Below are positions 44,989 to 53,754 of a stretch of DNA of 64,000 nt, piece after piece. The position numbers were made by a program, and so were the translations under genes. Each line of letters opens with the position of its first letter. Positions within the stretch are counted from its first letter, which is position 1. Origin of the DNA: Flavobacterium jumunjinense. GTDB lineage: Bacteria > Bacteroidota > Bacteroidia > Flavobacteriales > Flavobacteriaceae. The DNA is taken from the NCBI RefSeq assembly GCF_021650975.2, contig NZ_CP091285.1, positions 3,534,001-3,598,000 of the forward strand, written 5' to 3'. Under the pieces are notes generated by a model. That model made no database searches. It had not been told where the DNA came from and worked only from the letters and a program-made list of their open reading frames with translations.

Positions 44989-45050
44989 AACATCAGCTTA
45001 TCTATAAACCTTCGTTTATTTTAAAATTGATTATATATAAGAGTAAAAAT
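44989..45050. repeat. Cassette-like spacer left end
   Basis: AACATCAGCTTATCTATAAA then CCTTCGTTTATTTT, a variant of spacer A's left end, followed 70 nt later by the 43-bp tandem repeats. Confidence 0.52.
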
Positions 45051-45118
45051 AGCATTTTTAAGTTATCCTATTTTTATAAAATTACACTTAACTCAAAAAA
45101 ATAAATAAATGAATAGTG

Positions 45119-45376
45119 CTGTAATGTATACTGTTGTACTGTGCATAATAGTAGGTTACTACAGTAATGTGTACTGTTACATTGTGCATCATAATAGGTT
45201 GCTATAGTAATGTGTACTGTTACACCGTGCATCATAGTAGGTTGCTATAGTAATGTGTACTGTTACACTTTGCATCATAGTAGGTTACTACAGTAATGTG
45301 TACTGTTACACGGTGCATCATAGTAGGTTACTACAGTAATGTGTACTGTTAGACTGTGTATTATAGTAGGTGACTG
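45119..45376. repeat. Six tandem 43-bp hairpin-forming repeats
   Basis: Units at 45119, 45162, 45205, 45248, 45291 and 45334, each 43 bp. Each can form two small hairpins: TAGTA-GGT-TACTA across the unit junction region and ACAGTA-ATGTG-TACTGT. Differences among units often keep pairing through G-U (TACTA to TGCTA, ACAGTA to ATAGTA). No gene overlaps; the rest of the 580-nt gap to 45539 shows nothing else. Confidence 0.92.
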
Positions 45377-45538
45377 TAGCAATTTAGTGCTTACAAAATT
45401 GTTTCTTATTCCTTTCATTACAAGTTTTCACAGGATTAGTAAAAAAATAAAAAATTATGATTTTTTCACTATTTAAACTACAAAATTGGCATATAGTTTG
45501 TTAATGCTAAATTTTATTAATTTAATTCTATAAATAGT

Positions 45539-46219
45539 ATGGAAACAAAATCGAATTCGGAAAACACAAAACCGACAAAAAAACGTAATTTACCAGCTGC
45601 CGATATCAATTTTGGTAACGTGGTTACAAACGTTAGTGCAAAATGGATGGCTAACGATGAGCTTACTTTAAAATGGTTAACCGCTATACAATTTGAAGCA
45701 GATGCCACTAGTTTTAACGCTACTTTAGAAACGAGGTTGCAAAAGGGTGCTTCAAGACCTCAATTGACGCAATCTTTAAAAACCTTAGACAAAGAGATAG
45801 ACAATGCGTTGTCTTACGTGAAGGGGTATATTACCGATAAATATAAAAAAGAGAATGCACCGAGTTATTATGCTGCGTTTGGTATTGAACACAAAACGAA
45901 TAAATACGTTTTTCCTTTGGATCAAAATAAACGTATTGCAGCTTTAAAATTGATGATTGAGGCAATAACAGTACATGGTTTTGAAGACAAAGAATATGGT
46001 CTTCTTTTTTGGACTCCCATAGCGGCACAATATAGTACTTTTGTTGGACAAGCTTCGGCAGTAGACGGACAAGTTGCTGTTAAAGTGGGTGATAAGAATG
46101 AGCTTAAAAAGAGCTTGAAAAAAGGATTAAATGCTATTATAAATCTCTTAAAAGCAAATTATCCTGATACCTACAAGCATGAATTACGTGATTGGGGTTT
46201 TCAAAAAGAAAAGTACTAA
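45539..46219 (+). CDS. Conserved-looking hypothetical protein
   Basis: A 226-residue soluble protein with an Asn/Lys/Ser-rich N-terminus and a largely helical body: NFGNVVTNVSAKWMANDELT, KTLDKEIDNALSYVKGYITD, FGIEHKTNKYVFPLDQNKR. I do not recognise a named domain. It is the first plus-strand gene after the array and has its own terminator, so it is outside the cassette-like region. Confidence 0.65.
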   Translation: METKSNSENTKPTKKRNLPAADINFGNVVTNVSAKWMANDELTLKWLTAIQFEADATSFNATLETRLQKGASRPQLTQSLKTLDKEIDNALSYVKGYITDKYKKENAPSYYAAFGIEHKTNKYVFPLDQNKRIAALKLMIEAITVHGFEDKEYGLLFWTPIAAQYSTFVGQASAVDGQVAVKVGDKNELKKSLKKGLNAIINLLKANYPDTYKHELRDWGFQKEKY

Positions 46220-46250
46220 TGTGAAATTGTATTAAAAAAAAGCAACTATA

Positions 46251-46276
46251 AAAAAACTCCTTCAAGGGGTTTTTTC
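46251..46276 (+). terminator. Intrinsic terminator
   Basis: AAAAAACTCC-TTCAA-GGGGTTTTTT hairpin with one G-T pair and a following T-rich run, 32 nt after the 45539 gene. Confidence 0.72.
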
Positions 46277-46386
46277 TTTTTTAGAGTAAATTTAAATGAT
46301 AGAGGGTAGTGCAACCTATTTTTCAAAACCATTAATAGACTTTTTCAAACAGTTAGAGTTGCATTCAATTTTATAATAATAAACGC

Positions 46387-46995
46387 TTAAGCGCAATTAG
46401 GATATCCATTTGGCATAGGTCGGTACGAATAGTATTGTAATACTTCTTCAATAGCAAACTGTAAAGCACGATTTATTGGTACAATTTGATTGCCTAATCT
46501 AAAATCAATTTGAGAAAGATTCATATAATAATCGGTAAAAATAGGTACGGGTAGTCCGTTGTTTATTGCTTCATTCGATTTGTCGAAAGCCTCTTTTTGC
46601 CCTTCTTTAATTATTTTGCAAGTAGCCAAACGAAATTGTCCATATTTATCTTTATTGGCTCCATAACCAAATAATCTACAAATGAGTCCTCTGTATTTAT
46701 ATGCACTACAACTTCCTGAATTTTTGTCGATAACATATAATGGACTATAAATATAACAGATGGTACTTTTATTTTTTTGTAGTTCAATTAAAATTTGTTG
46801 TGCATTTCCATTCAAATAAAGATGAAATGCCCATGGTAAGAATTCTAGAGGAGAAGCATCAATTTCAGGATTGGTACAACACTTTCCACAACCTGCAACA
46901 CAACTCAATTTTGTATGATTTTGAAAGCTTGTAATTTCTAATTCAAGTTTTGAAAATAAGGCTTCAACTTGGAGCACACGCTTTTCTATAGACAT
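46387..46995 (-). CDS. YkgJ-family cysteine-cluster protein
   Basis: The 202-residue protein carries the YkgJ cluster: CVAGCGKCCTNPEIDASPLE near the N-terminus and CSAYKYRGLICRLFGYG in the middle. These Cys residues are thought to bind a metal or Fe-S cluster. Cellular role unknown. It is transcribed away from the lanthipeptide cluster. Confidence 0.85.
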   Translation of the reverse strand: MSIEKRVLQVEALFSKLELEITSFQNHTKLSCVAGCGKCCTNPEIDASPLEFLPWAFHLYLNGNAQQILIELQKNKSTICYIYSPLYVIDKNSGSCSAYKYRGLICRLFGYGANKDKYGQFRLATCKIIKEGQKEAFDKSNEAINNGLPVPIFTDYYMNLSQIDFRLGNQIVPINRALQFAIEEVLQYYSYRPMPNGYPNCA

Positions 46996-47423
46996 ATTTT
47001 TTACACAAGGTAGTCTTATTAAATGCTATTGGTACTTTGATTGTGAACAAATTTTGTTTTCTTTATGTTTCGACCAAATTAAAACCTAATCAAGGTGATT
47101 TAGATGCAATAAAATTGACGTCAGTTTGATTGATTTTCGATAGAGAATTGTATCAAAGATAAGTAATTTTTTTGTTTAGTATCTAATTTTGATACACGTC
47201 ATTTCAAGCGAAAAGTATATCGAGAAGTTTGTTCCTTTTCACTATAAAAAATCACTGAATTTGACGGTTTTTCTAATTAACTTTTAGATGGGACTCCTAA
47301 TTAATCACGTTATTTAAAATTGGGTATAAATGAAATTTAAAACAGTTAATTTATGGTTTTATATGTGATAGAGATTTGTATCTATCTTAAAATTATTAGC
47401 AGAAGTGTTTGATTAATAGTTTT
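46996..47423. other. Gene-free leader region between ykgJ-like gene and lanthipeptide promoter
   Basis: About 430 nt with no gene or strong hairpin before the conserved promoter block at 47424. Confidence 0.4.
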
Positions 47424-47494
47424 TTACATTTTTTCTGTAATTATAGTTAAACTTTGGATTAGCTGATTTTTATATGCTTTTTTTACTAAATTTG
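47424..47494 (+). promoter_or_regulatory. Operator and promoter of the first lanthipeptide precursor
   Basis: TTACA-N7-TGTAA (47424-47440) followed 46 nt later by TAAATTTG (47487-47494), a perfect TAnnTTTG -7 box. The whole block, including ATTATAGTTAAA after the dyad, is repeated at 47982-48052 with the same spacing. Confidence 0.68.
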
Positions 47495-47636
47495 GATTGT
47501 TAAAAAAATAAATGATTAGTATTATTTAAGTTAATAAAATAGCATATATTCTTATTTCGAAAGTATGTTTTACTATTTCATAATACAAATTGAGTACGAT
47601 TTCAAATAAACAATAACAAATTTAAATCTTAAAACA

Positions 47637-47891
47637 ATGAAAAAAATCAAATTAGAAGGTAAACTAAACCTTAACAAAGAAACGGTTACTAAATTGAATG
47701 ATGCTCAAATGAAAAACCTAAATGGTGGAGCATGGTTTACACTTTATCATTGTAATAAAACAAGAAATTGCGCAACAGCAACTTGCCCAACTGTAGGGTG
47801 TCCAACTGGTTCTTGTCCAAATGTTTGTGTTCCTCATACAGAAGGTGGAAGCATTTGCCAATCAGGATGTGGAGACATGCAGTGTCCATAA
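47637..47891 (+). CDS. Class I lanthipeptide precursor 1
   Basis: An 84-residue precursor: leader MKKIKLEGKLNLNKETVTKL ending LNGG (residues 1-31), then a 53-residue core with nine Cys and ten Ser/Thr. LNLNKE corresponds to the FNLD-type box that LanB enzymes recognise, and GG marks the likely cleavage site. The core has CPTVGCPTGSCPNVC in the middle and ends SGCGDMQCP. Dehydrated Ser/Thr would be joined to Cys as lanthionines by LanB and LanC encoded downstream. It has its own promoter and terminator. Confidence 0.92.
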   Translation: MKKIKLEGKLNLNKETVTKLNDAQMKNLNGGAWFTLYHCNKTRNCATATCPTVGCPTGSCPNVCVPHTEGGSICQSGCGDMQCP

Positions 47892-47920
47892 TAATTAGAC
47901 ATGTTTAAATATTTGAAGAA

Positions 47921-47954
47921 TGGCTTTCAGTACGTACTGAAAGTCATTTTTTTT
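47921..47954 (+). terminator. Terminator after precursor 1
   Basis: A 26-nt near-perfect palindrome (TGGCTTTCAGTAC and complement, one G-T pair) followed by eight T residues. Confidence 0.88.
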
Positions 47955-47981
47955 AATTATAAATGATAGGTAAATAGCGCT

Positions 47982-48052
47982 TTACAGTTTTTCTGTAATT
48001 ATAGTTAAAGTTTTTTAGAGATTATTTTCATGTGTTTTTTTTGTTAAATTTG
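47982..48052 (+). promoter_or_regulatory. Operator and promoter of the second lanthipeptide precursor
   Basis: TTACAG-TTTTT-CTGTAA, a perfect dyad (47982-47998), then TAAATTTG at 48045-48052, again 46 nt after the dyad. It begins just after the terminator of precursor 1. Confidence 0.7.
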
Positions 48053-48171
48053 GTTGGAGTGAAAGTATTTACATATAATTTGATGCTAAAGTGTATCAAA
48101 TCTAAAAAGTAAAGGATACACCAATTTGACAAAGCGTTAAAAACAATACAAATCAGAAACAAACTAAGACA

Positions 48172-48441
48172 ATGAAAAAAATTAAATTAGAAGGTAAGCT
48201 AAACCTTAACAAAGAGACAGTAACACGATTAAACGAAGCAGAGTTAAAGAGGGTAAATGGAGGTACGTTTATGACGCTTAAAGGGTGTAATAATGGTACT
48301 AAATTTTGTGTAACAGATACTTGTCAAACAGTAAATTTCACATGTACAATAGTGCTTACGCAAAATTGTCCAACATTAATTTGTCCAACACAAGATGCTA
48401 CAGCATGTAATTCTAAATGTGGAGATGTATACTGTCCATAA
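48172..48441 (+). CDS. Class I lanthipeptide precursor 2
   Basis: An 89-residue paralogue of precursor 1. The leader is almost the same (KLNLNKETVTRLNEAELK, then VNGG), while the 58-residue core differs but keeps nine Cys and the ending SKCGDVYCP. Middle segments TDTCQTVNFTCTIVLTQNC and CPTLICPT carry many Thr. Leader conservation with core divergence is typical of multi-product lanthipeptide systems or a two-component pair. Confidence 0.92.
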   Translation: MKKIKLEGKLNLNKETVTRLNEAELKRVNGGTFMTLKGCNNGTKFCVTDTCQTVNFTCTIVLTQNCPTLICPTQDATACNSKCGDVYCP

Positions 48442-48459
48442 TTTTTTTAAAGAAATAAT

Positions 48460-48497
48460 AAAAGATAGCTTTCTATATTTAGAAAGCTATCTTTTTA
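48460..48497 (+). terminator. Terminator or attenuator between precursor 2 and lanC
   Basis: A perfect 15-bp stem (AAAAGATAGCTTTCT and complement) with a 6-nt loop and trailing T residues. LanC starts 33 nt later with no clear promoter, so partial read-through would give more precursor than enzyme. Confidence 0.85.
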
Positions 48498-48530
48498 AAA
48501 TATAGAGTCCAAAAGAAATTCTAAAGTTGA

Positions 48531-49733
48531 ATGAAAGAAATATTAGAACAAAAAACAAAAGAGATTGTAGAAATAATAATGGACCATAACTATAATAGCA
48601 TGAGTTTGCTATCTGGAAACACAGGTTCATTATTTTTATTAAGTTATTATGCAGAATATACTAAAGATGACAAATATTTAGAGGTTGTTGAAGAAATTAT
48701 AGTTGACCTATATACTAATATTAATAATGGAAATTTTCATTTGGACTTTAGCTATTCTAATGGAGTTACCGGATTTCTTTGGGCATTGAACAATCTTTTA
48801 GAATCGGGACATATCGATATTGATTTTGATAGTTATTTTTCAGATTCTATTCCTAGTATTGCTAATTATATGATGGAGAAAACAGAAGAAAAAGATTTCG
48901 ATTTTCTTCATGGTGCTCTCGGGCCAGCAAACTTTCTCCTTGATATTGCGAAAAAATTTCCAATTTGTTTTGCCTTTCTAAACGAATTCAATGAAAAGTT
49001 AATCGCAAGCGGAATATACAATCCAACACAAGACACACTTCATTATATTTCTCCCATCTTAAAAGGAGCTGGAGAAAAAGAAAATGTAATCAACTTAAGT
49101 CTTTCCCATGGAATGGCAGCAACAATGCATTATATCGTTCGTTGTTTGCAACATGAAGAACTGTATTCAGAAGCATTAGTTGCAGCTTTAAAGCGAATGA
49201 TTAACGTATACCGATTAAATCAAAATCCGATTGCAACAAATGCTAGCTATTTCCCATCATGGATTAAATTAGAAAATCATCAACCCTTTACAAGTAGATT
49301 GGCTTGGTGCTATGGTGATTTAGGTATTGGAACAGAATTGTATAGAGCAGGTGAGACTTTAAACGATGCGGAACTTAAAGAATATGCTTTGACTATATTG
49401 AAGCATACAGCACAAAGGAGAGAAGTAGTAAAAGAAAATGTTGCGGATGGTAATTTCTGCCATGGAAGTTGTGGTTTATCTGAAGTGTATCGATCTATTT
49501 ATCAATTAACAAAAGAGCAATTATTTTTAGAAACGGCAGACTATTGGTTCAATGTTACATTAGATTTAGCGGTTCATGAAGATGGAATTGCAGGCTACAA
49601 AACCTATTTAGGAGGAAAAAAGATTTACGAATATAATTCTTCTTTATTAGAAGGAGCTACAGGAATAGGAATGGTTTTTATGGCAACTTTATTACAGAAA
49701 GAATTGCCTTGGAAAAAGGCATTAATGCTCTAG
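48531..49733 (+). CDS. lanC: Lanthionine synthetase C-like cyclase
   Basis: The 400-residue LanC forms thioether rings by adding Cys thiols to dehydrated residues. Alpha-toroid repeats with GxxG motifs are visible (FLHGALGPANFLL, LSLSHGMAATMHY). The zinc ligands are Cys in AWCYGDLGIG and Cys-His in FCHGSCGLSEVY. Length and motif order match class I LanC. It precedes the oxidoreductase by 34 nt in one operon. Confidence 0.93.
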   Translation: MKEILEQKTKEIVEIIMDHNYNSMSLLSGNTGSLFLLSYYAEYTKDDKYLEVVEEIIVDLYTNINNGNFHLDFSYSNGVTGFLWALNNLLESGHIDIDFDSYFSDSIPSIANYMMEKTEEKDFDFLHGALGPANFLLDIAKKFPICFAFLNEFNEKLIASGIYNPTQDTLHYISPILKGAGEKENVINLSLSHGMAATMHYIVRCLQHEELYSEALVAALKRMINVYRLNQNPIATNASYFPSWIKLENHQPFTSRLAWCYGDLGIGTELYRAGETLNDAELKEYALTILKHTAQRREVVKENVADGNFCHGSCGLSEVYRSIYQLTKEQLFLETADYWFNVTLDLAVHEDGIAGYKTYLGGKKIYEYNSSLLEGATGIGMVFMATLLQKELPWKKALML

Positions 49734-49767
49734 TAAAAAAAGAAAGATTCAACTTTAAAATATAATT

Positions 49768-50643
49768 ATGAAGTATGGTATATTAGATTTTGGAACAATA
49801 CAAAAAGATTCCAATGCAATATCAACAATACATGAAACTATTGAAATGACACAAATGGCAGAAGAACTCGGTTTTTCTAGATATTGGCTTAGTGAACATC
49901 ATGAAGATAACTTAGCTTGGAAGAATCCGGATTTAATTTTACCATTATTAGCAGGCTATACCGAAAATATAAGAATTGGTTCTGCGGGTGTACTTGTTGG
50001 TTTGCACGCTCCAATTAATACGGCCTATCATTATAAATTATTAGCTAATCTTTATCCTTCCCGAATTGATTTGGGCTTAGCTAAAGGAAAAACAGAAGTA
50101 CATAAAAGTTTGGAACTTGTTGATGGTGGAGATTGGAAAAAAAACATGGAGGATTTTTTTAATAGGGTTAAAAAAATTAAAAGTCTAATTAATGATGAAG
50201 TAACCGATATAATTTTGCCACCCAAGCAAGGAGAATCACCCGAATTATGGATTTTAGGAACAAGTAATTCAAGTCAAGATTTTATAATTCAAGAGCAAAC
50301 TAATTTTTCACTTTCATTATTTCATCTCATTAATGGAATGCCTTCGCCCAATATTATTAAAGAGTTGAAGGAAGCCTATTTTAAAAAGCATCAAAAGGAA
50401 CTTAATGTAAACATAACACTAAGTGCTTTTTGTAGTAAGAGTGACAAAAGAATTGAAGAGATTCGAGAAAAAACAAAAAATATAATGTTGAATTTTTCAG
50501 GGAAACCAGAATATTTTATTCCTTTTTTAGAACAACAAGCCAAGTTGTATAATGTAGATGAAATTATTATTCTAAATCTTGGAGAAACAATAGAAGAAAA
50601 GCAATTGCTTATGGAGGTTTTTAAAACAACTGTAAGTGCATAA
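49768..50643 (+). CDS. Luciferase-like flavin-dependent oxidoreductase in the lanthipeptide operon
   Basis: A 291-residue LLM-class protein (MsnO8-like branch) starting KYGILDFGTIQKDS, with GFSRYWLSEHHEDN, IRIGSAGVLVG, and a TIM-barrel end. It lies 34 nt after lanC and 13 nt before lanB, so it is almost certainly part of the pathway. LLM enzymes use FMN or F420. Possible roles are reduction of a dehydro residue (as LanJ-type reductases do) or oxidation of the peptide; sequence alone does not decide. F420 is uncommon in Bacteroidota, so FMN is likelier. Confidence 0.85.
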   Translation: MKYGILDFGTIQKDSNAISTIHETIEMTQMAEELGFSRYWLSEHHEDNLAWKNPDLILPLLAGYTENIRIGSAGVLVGLHAPINTAYHYKLLANLYPSRIDLGLAKGKTEVHKSLELVDGGDWKKNMEDFFNRVKKIKSLINDEVTDIILPPKQGESPELWILGTSNSSQDFIIQEQTNFSLSLFHLINGMPSPNIIKELKEAYFKKHQKELNVNITLSAFCSKSDKRIEEIREKTKNIMLNFSGKPEYFIPFLEQQAKLYNVDEIIILNLGETIEEKQLLMEVFKTTVSA

Positions 50644-50656
50644 TAAATAGTAGCAA

Positions 50657-53600
50657 ATGAAATACCTTTCAAAGTTTATTTTTAGAACACCATTATATCC
50701 TTTTTTGAAAAGCACAACAGATAAACTATTTTCTGAGGCAATTTATATAACTTCTCCATCTTTAAGAAGAGAATATGAAAAATATAAAGAAGGAAAAATA
50801 GAAAGCCAAAAGGAAATCAAGAAATTAAACATTGCATATTATAAGTATTTAAGTAGGGCAAGTTCTCGTTGCACCCCTTTTGGACTATTTGCAGGATTAG
50901 GAACAGGCGAATTTGGTAATGATAATAAGATCGTACTAAATGCCAATCCGAATGATAAGATTATAAGAAGAACAAGACCAGATATGAATGTTATTTGTAT
51001 GTTGGCAAAAGAGATTGAGAACAAAGATTTCGTTCAACCTTATGTGAAGTTTTTCCCAAATAATAGTATTTACAAAATAGACTCCTTTTATAGATATGTA
51101 GAATATTATTATGCAGCAGGTAGGAGAGTGCATAAAATTAGTAAAGTAGATTTTTCTGATTATTTAGAGCAAATCCTTGAAAGTGCAACAGAAGGTAAAA
51201 CAGCATTAGAACTGGTCAACACTTTGATTGGTTTAGGTATTGAAGAAGAAGAAGCAACTCCATTTATTAAAGAATTAATCAACTTTCAGCTTTTAGTAAG
51301 TGATTTTGAGCCTAGTGTAACAGGTAAGGAGTTCTATGAAGTATTAATAGATAAACTTCATGAGATTCAAAGTAATCATCCTTCAGAAGGCTTAACAGAG
51401 ACGATACGTTTGCTTTTAGAGATTAAAGAAGATCTTAATACAATTGATGAAAACGTAATTAATGAAGAGAAAACTTATGAAGTATTACATAGCAAAATTA
51501 AGTTATTCTTAAAAGATATTCCAGAAACTAATCTTTTTCAAACCGATTTATATTTTAAAACAGAAGAAGCACAATTGAATAGTTCAATTCAAGATTCAAT
51601 TTCGGATGTCATTGCATTTTTAAATAAAATCACACCCAATTATAATAATACTACGCTAGAAAATTTCAAAAAGAATTTTTCAGAACGCTATGAAGAAGCA
51701 GAAATGCCTTTATTACAAGTATTAGATGTTGAAAATGGTATTGGATATCCAAATAAAAATACAGTCGGAGTAAACTACTTAATTGATGATCTTGAAATTG
51801 GAAACGCACAACAAGATTTTGAAATCAAATGGACAGTACAACAAAAAAGATTATTTGAATTATTGCTAAAATCACATAAAGAGGATTTAAAAGTTTTAAC
51901 AATAACAGAAGAAGATTTTAAAGATATTGATTATACAAACACAAATTTACCGCATTCTTTTGCCATTAAATTTAATGTTTTAAATGCTGAAACTGAAAAA
52001 ATACAGTTGGATGCGATTGCGGGTGCAACGGCTAATTTACTTATAGGGCGTTTTGGGCATGGTAATGAAGAAATTGCTAAAATAATAACCGATATTACAG
52101 CACATGAAGAATCGCATGCTAATGATAGTATATTAGCAGAGATTGCACATTTGCCAGAAAGTAGAATTGGAAATATTCTTTCAAGACCAGATATGAGAAC
52201 CTATGAAATGGCATATTTGGCAAAATCGAATAAAGAAGAACAGTTTCAAATTCAGATTTCCGATTTGTACGTGTCTATTAGAAACGGAAATATCATTTTA
52301 CGTAGTAAAAAACTAAACAAGCAAATCATTCCAAGATTAGGAAACGCTCATAACTTTAGTTTTAACTCATTGCCTGTTTATCATTTTCTTTGCGATTTGC
52401 AATTGCAATTTTATTCAAAACCTTCATTGTATTTTAATTGGGGCTCTTTAGCTTCTCAGTTTCGTTTTCTTCCACGTGTCGAATATAAAAATGTAGTTTT
52501 GAAAGCAGCAACATGGCAATTGAATAAAACTGATTTCGAACCGTTATTGAAAGGAAATAGCGATGCGAAGACTATAAAAGCATTTAATGAGTTTAAAAGT
52601 AAATTCAATTTGCCAGATTTATTTTTATTAGTTGATGGAGATAATGAATTGCTTATTAATACAGATGAAGAAATAGCAATTTTTTCATTTATTGATACAA
52701 TAAAAAATAGAGGATCTATTCATTTGGAAGAATTTCTCTTTGATACAGATCAGGCATTAATAAAAGATAATGACGGAAATTGTTTTACGAATGAATGTGT
52801 TGCTTTCTTGTTGAATGAAGAAACCAAGTTTCCAAAGATCAATTTTAATGATGAAAAACAAACTGAAGTTTCACGCTATTTTTTACCAGGAAGTGAATGG
52901 TTGTATTTTAAAGTCTATTGTGGTGTTAAAACATCAGATTATTTACTGACCGAAATTATATTACCAATCATTGAAGATTTATCAGAAAAAGGTAAAATTA
53001 AAAAATGGTTCTATCTTCGTTATTTTGATAGTGATTATCATTTGCGTTTTCGTTTACACTTAGAAAACACAAACGATTACGATTCGATAATGAAACTAAT
53101 TAATGAGGCTTTGTCCGAATTACATAATAACGGATTAGTTGCAAAAGTTCAATTGGATACTTACAATAAAGAAATTGAACGTTATGGTGTTGAAAATATG
53201 GAAACCTCAGAAAAGTTGTTTCATTTAGATAGTGTGTTTTGTACTAATTTCATTAACTATTTAGATCCAGAAATAGGAACAACCATTAAATGGCAAATTG
53301 CCCTTAGAGCTACCGATCAATATTTAGATGATTTTGGTTTAGATTTAGAACAAAAAGCAGCCTTTACAGAAAAAGTAGCAGAGAATTTTTTCATAGAAAA
53401 CAACGGAAATACTTTTCTTAGAAAGCAATTGAACGAGAAGTACCGTAAAATGAGAAGTGAAGTTGAGGATTTAATGTTATATGAAAAAGATGCTGAAAGA
53501 GAAATTTTGCCCTTATTAGAGTTGTTAAATGAGAGAAGCTATGCGAATAAAAGTCTGATTGAATCATTAGGAATTAAATATGAAGATAGAGAGTTTCATA

Positions 53601-53746
53601 ATTTAGTTTTTAGTTATATACACATGATGCACAATAGAATTTTTAATGCAAAACAACGTCATAATGAGTTTGTAATTTATGAATTGCTTTCAAGGCATTT
53701 TAAATCATTTATAGCTAGAAAGAAATATGCAAAAGTAAAAGTATAA
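50657..53746 (+). CDS. lanB: Lantibiotic dehydratase, full-length LanB
   Basis: A 1029-residue class I dehydratase with both parts in one chain: the glutamylation domain (about 1-740; RASSRCTPFGLFAGLGTGEF, RTRPDMNVICML, RLEYK-like FLPRVEYKNVVLKAATWQL) and the C-terminal elimination domain (about 770-1029; EWLYFKVYCGVKTSDYLLTE, FYLRYFDSDYHLRFRLHL). It uses glutamyl-tRNA(Glu) to activate precursor Ser/Thr. It is the last gene of the operon; a palindromic element follows 9 nt later. No transporter or leader peptidase is linked. Confidence 0.95.
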   Translation: MKYLSKFIFRTPLYPFLKSTTDKLFSEAIYITSPSLRREYEKYKEGKIESQKEIKKLNIAYYKYLSRASSRCTPFGLFAGLGTGEFGNDNKIVLNANPNDKIIRRTRPDMNVICMLAKEIENKDFVQPYVKFFPNNSIYKIDSFYRYVEYYYAAGRRVHKISKVDFSDYLEQILESATEGKTALELVNTLIGLGIEEEEATPFIKELINFQLLVSDFEPSVTGKEFYEVLIDKLHEIQSNHPSEGLTETIRLLLEIKEDLNTIDENVINEEKTYEVLHSKIKLFLKDIPETNLFQTDLYFKTEEAQLNSSIQDSISDVIAFLNKITPNYNNTTLENFKKNFSERYEEAEMPLLQVLDVENGIGYPNKNTVGVNYLIDDLEIGNAQQDFEIKWTVQQKRLFELLLKSHKEDLKVLTITEEDFKDIDYTNTNLPHSFAIKFNVLNAETEKIQLDAIAGATANLLIGRFGHGNEEIAKIITDITAHEESHANDSILAEIAHLPESRIGNILSRPDMRTYEMAYLAKSNKEEQFQIQISDLYVSIRNGNIILRSKKLNKQIIPRLGNAHNFSFNSLPVYHFLCDLQLQFYSKPSLYFNWGSLASQFRFLPRVEYKNVVLKAATWQLNKTDFEPLLKGNSDAKTIKAFNEFKSKFNLPDLFLLVDGDNELLINTDEEIAIFSFIDTIKNRGSIHLEEFLFDTDQALIKDNDGNCFTNECVAFLLNEETKFPKINFNDEKQTEVSRYFLPGSEWLYFKVYCGVKTSDYLLTEIILPIIEDLSEKGKIKKWFYLRYFDSDYHLRFRLHLENTNDYDSIMKLINEALSELHNNGLVAKVQLDTYNKEIERYGVENMETSEKLFHLDSVFCTNFINYLDPEIGTTIKWQIALRATDQYLDDFGLDLEQKAAFTEKVAENFFIENNGNTFLRKQLNEKYRKMRSEVEDLMLYEKDAEREILPLLELLNERSYANKSLIESLGIKYEDREFHNLVFSYIHMMHNRIFNAKQRHNEFVIYELLSRHFKSFIARKKYAKVKV

Positions 53747-53754
53747 CTTCTTTA

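Noticed and set aside
45119..45376. CRISPR array
   Set aside because: The 43-bp units are contiguous with no unique spacers between repeats, and there are no cas genes.
33741..45538. Integron integrase or attI within the window
   Set aside because: No tyrosine-recombinase motifs occur in any frame given; if one exists it lies outside.
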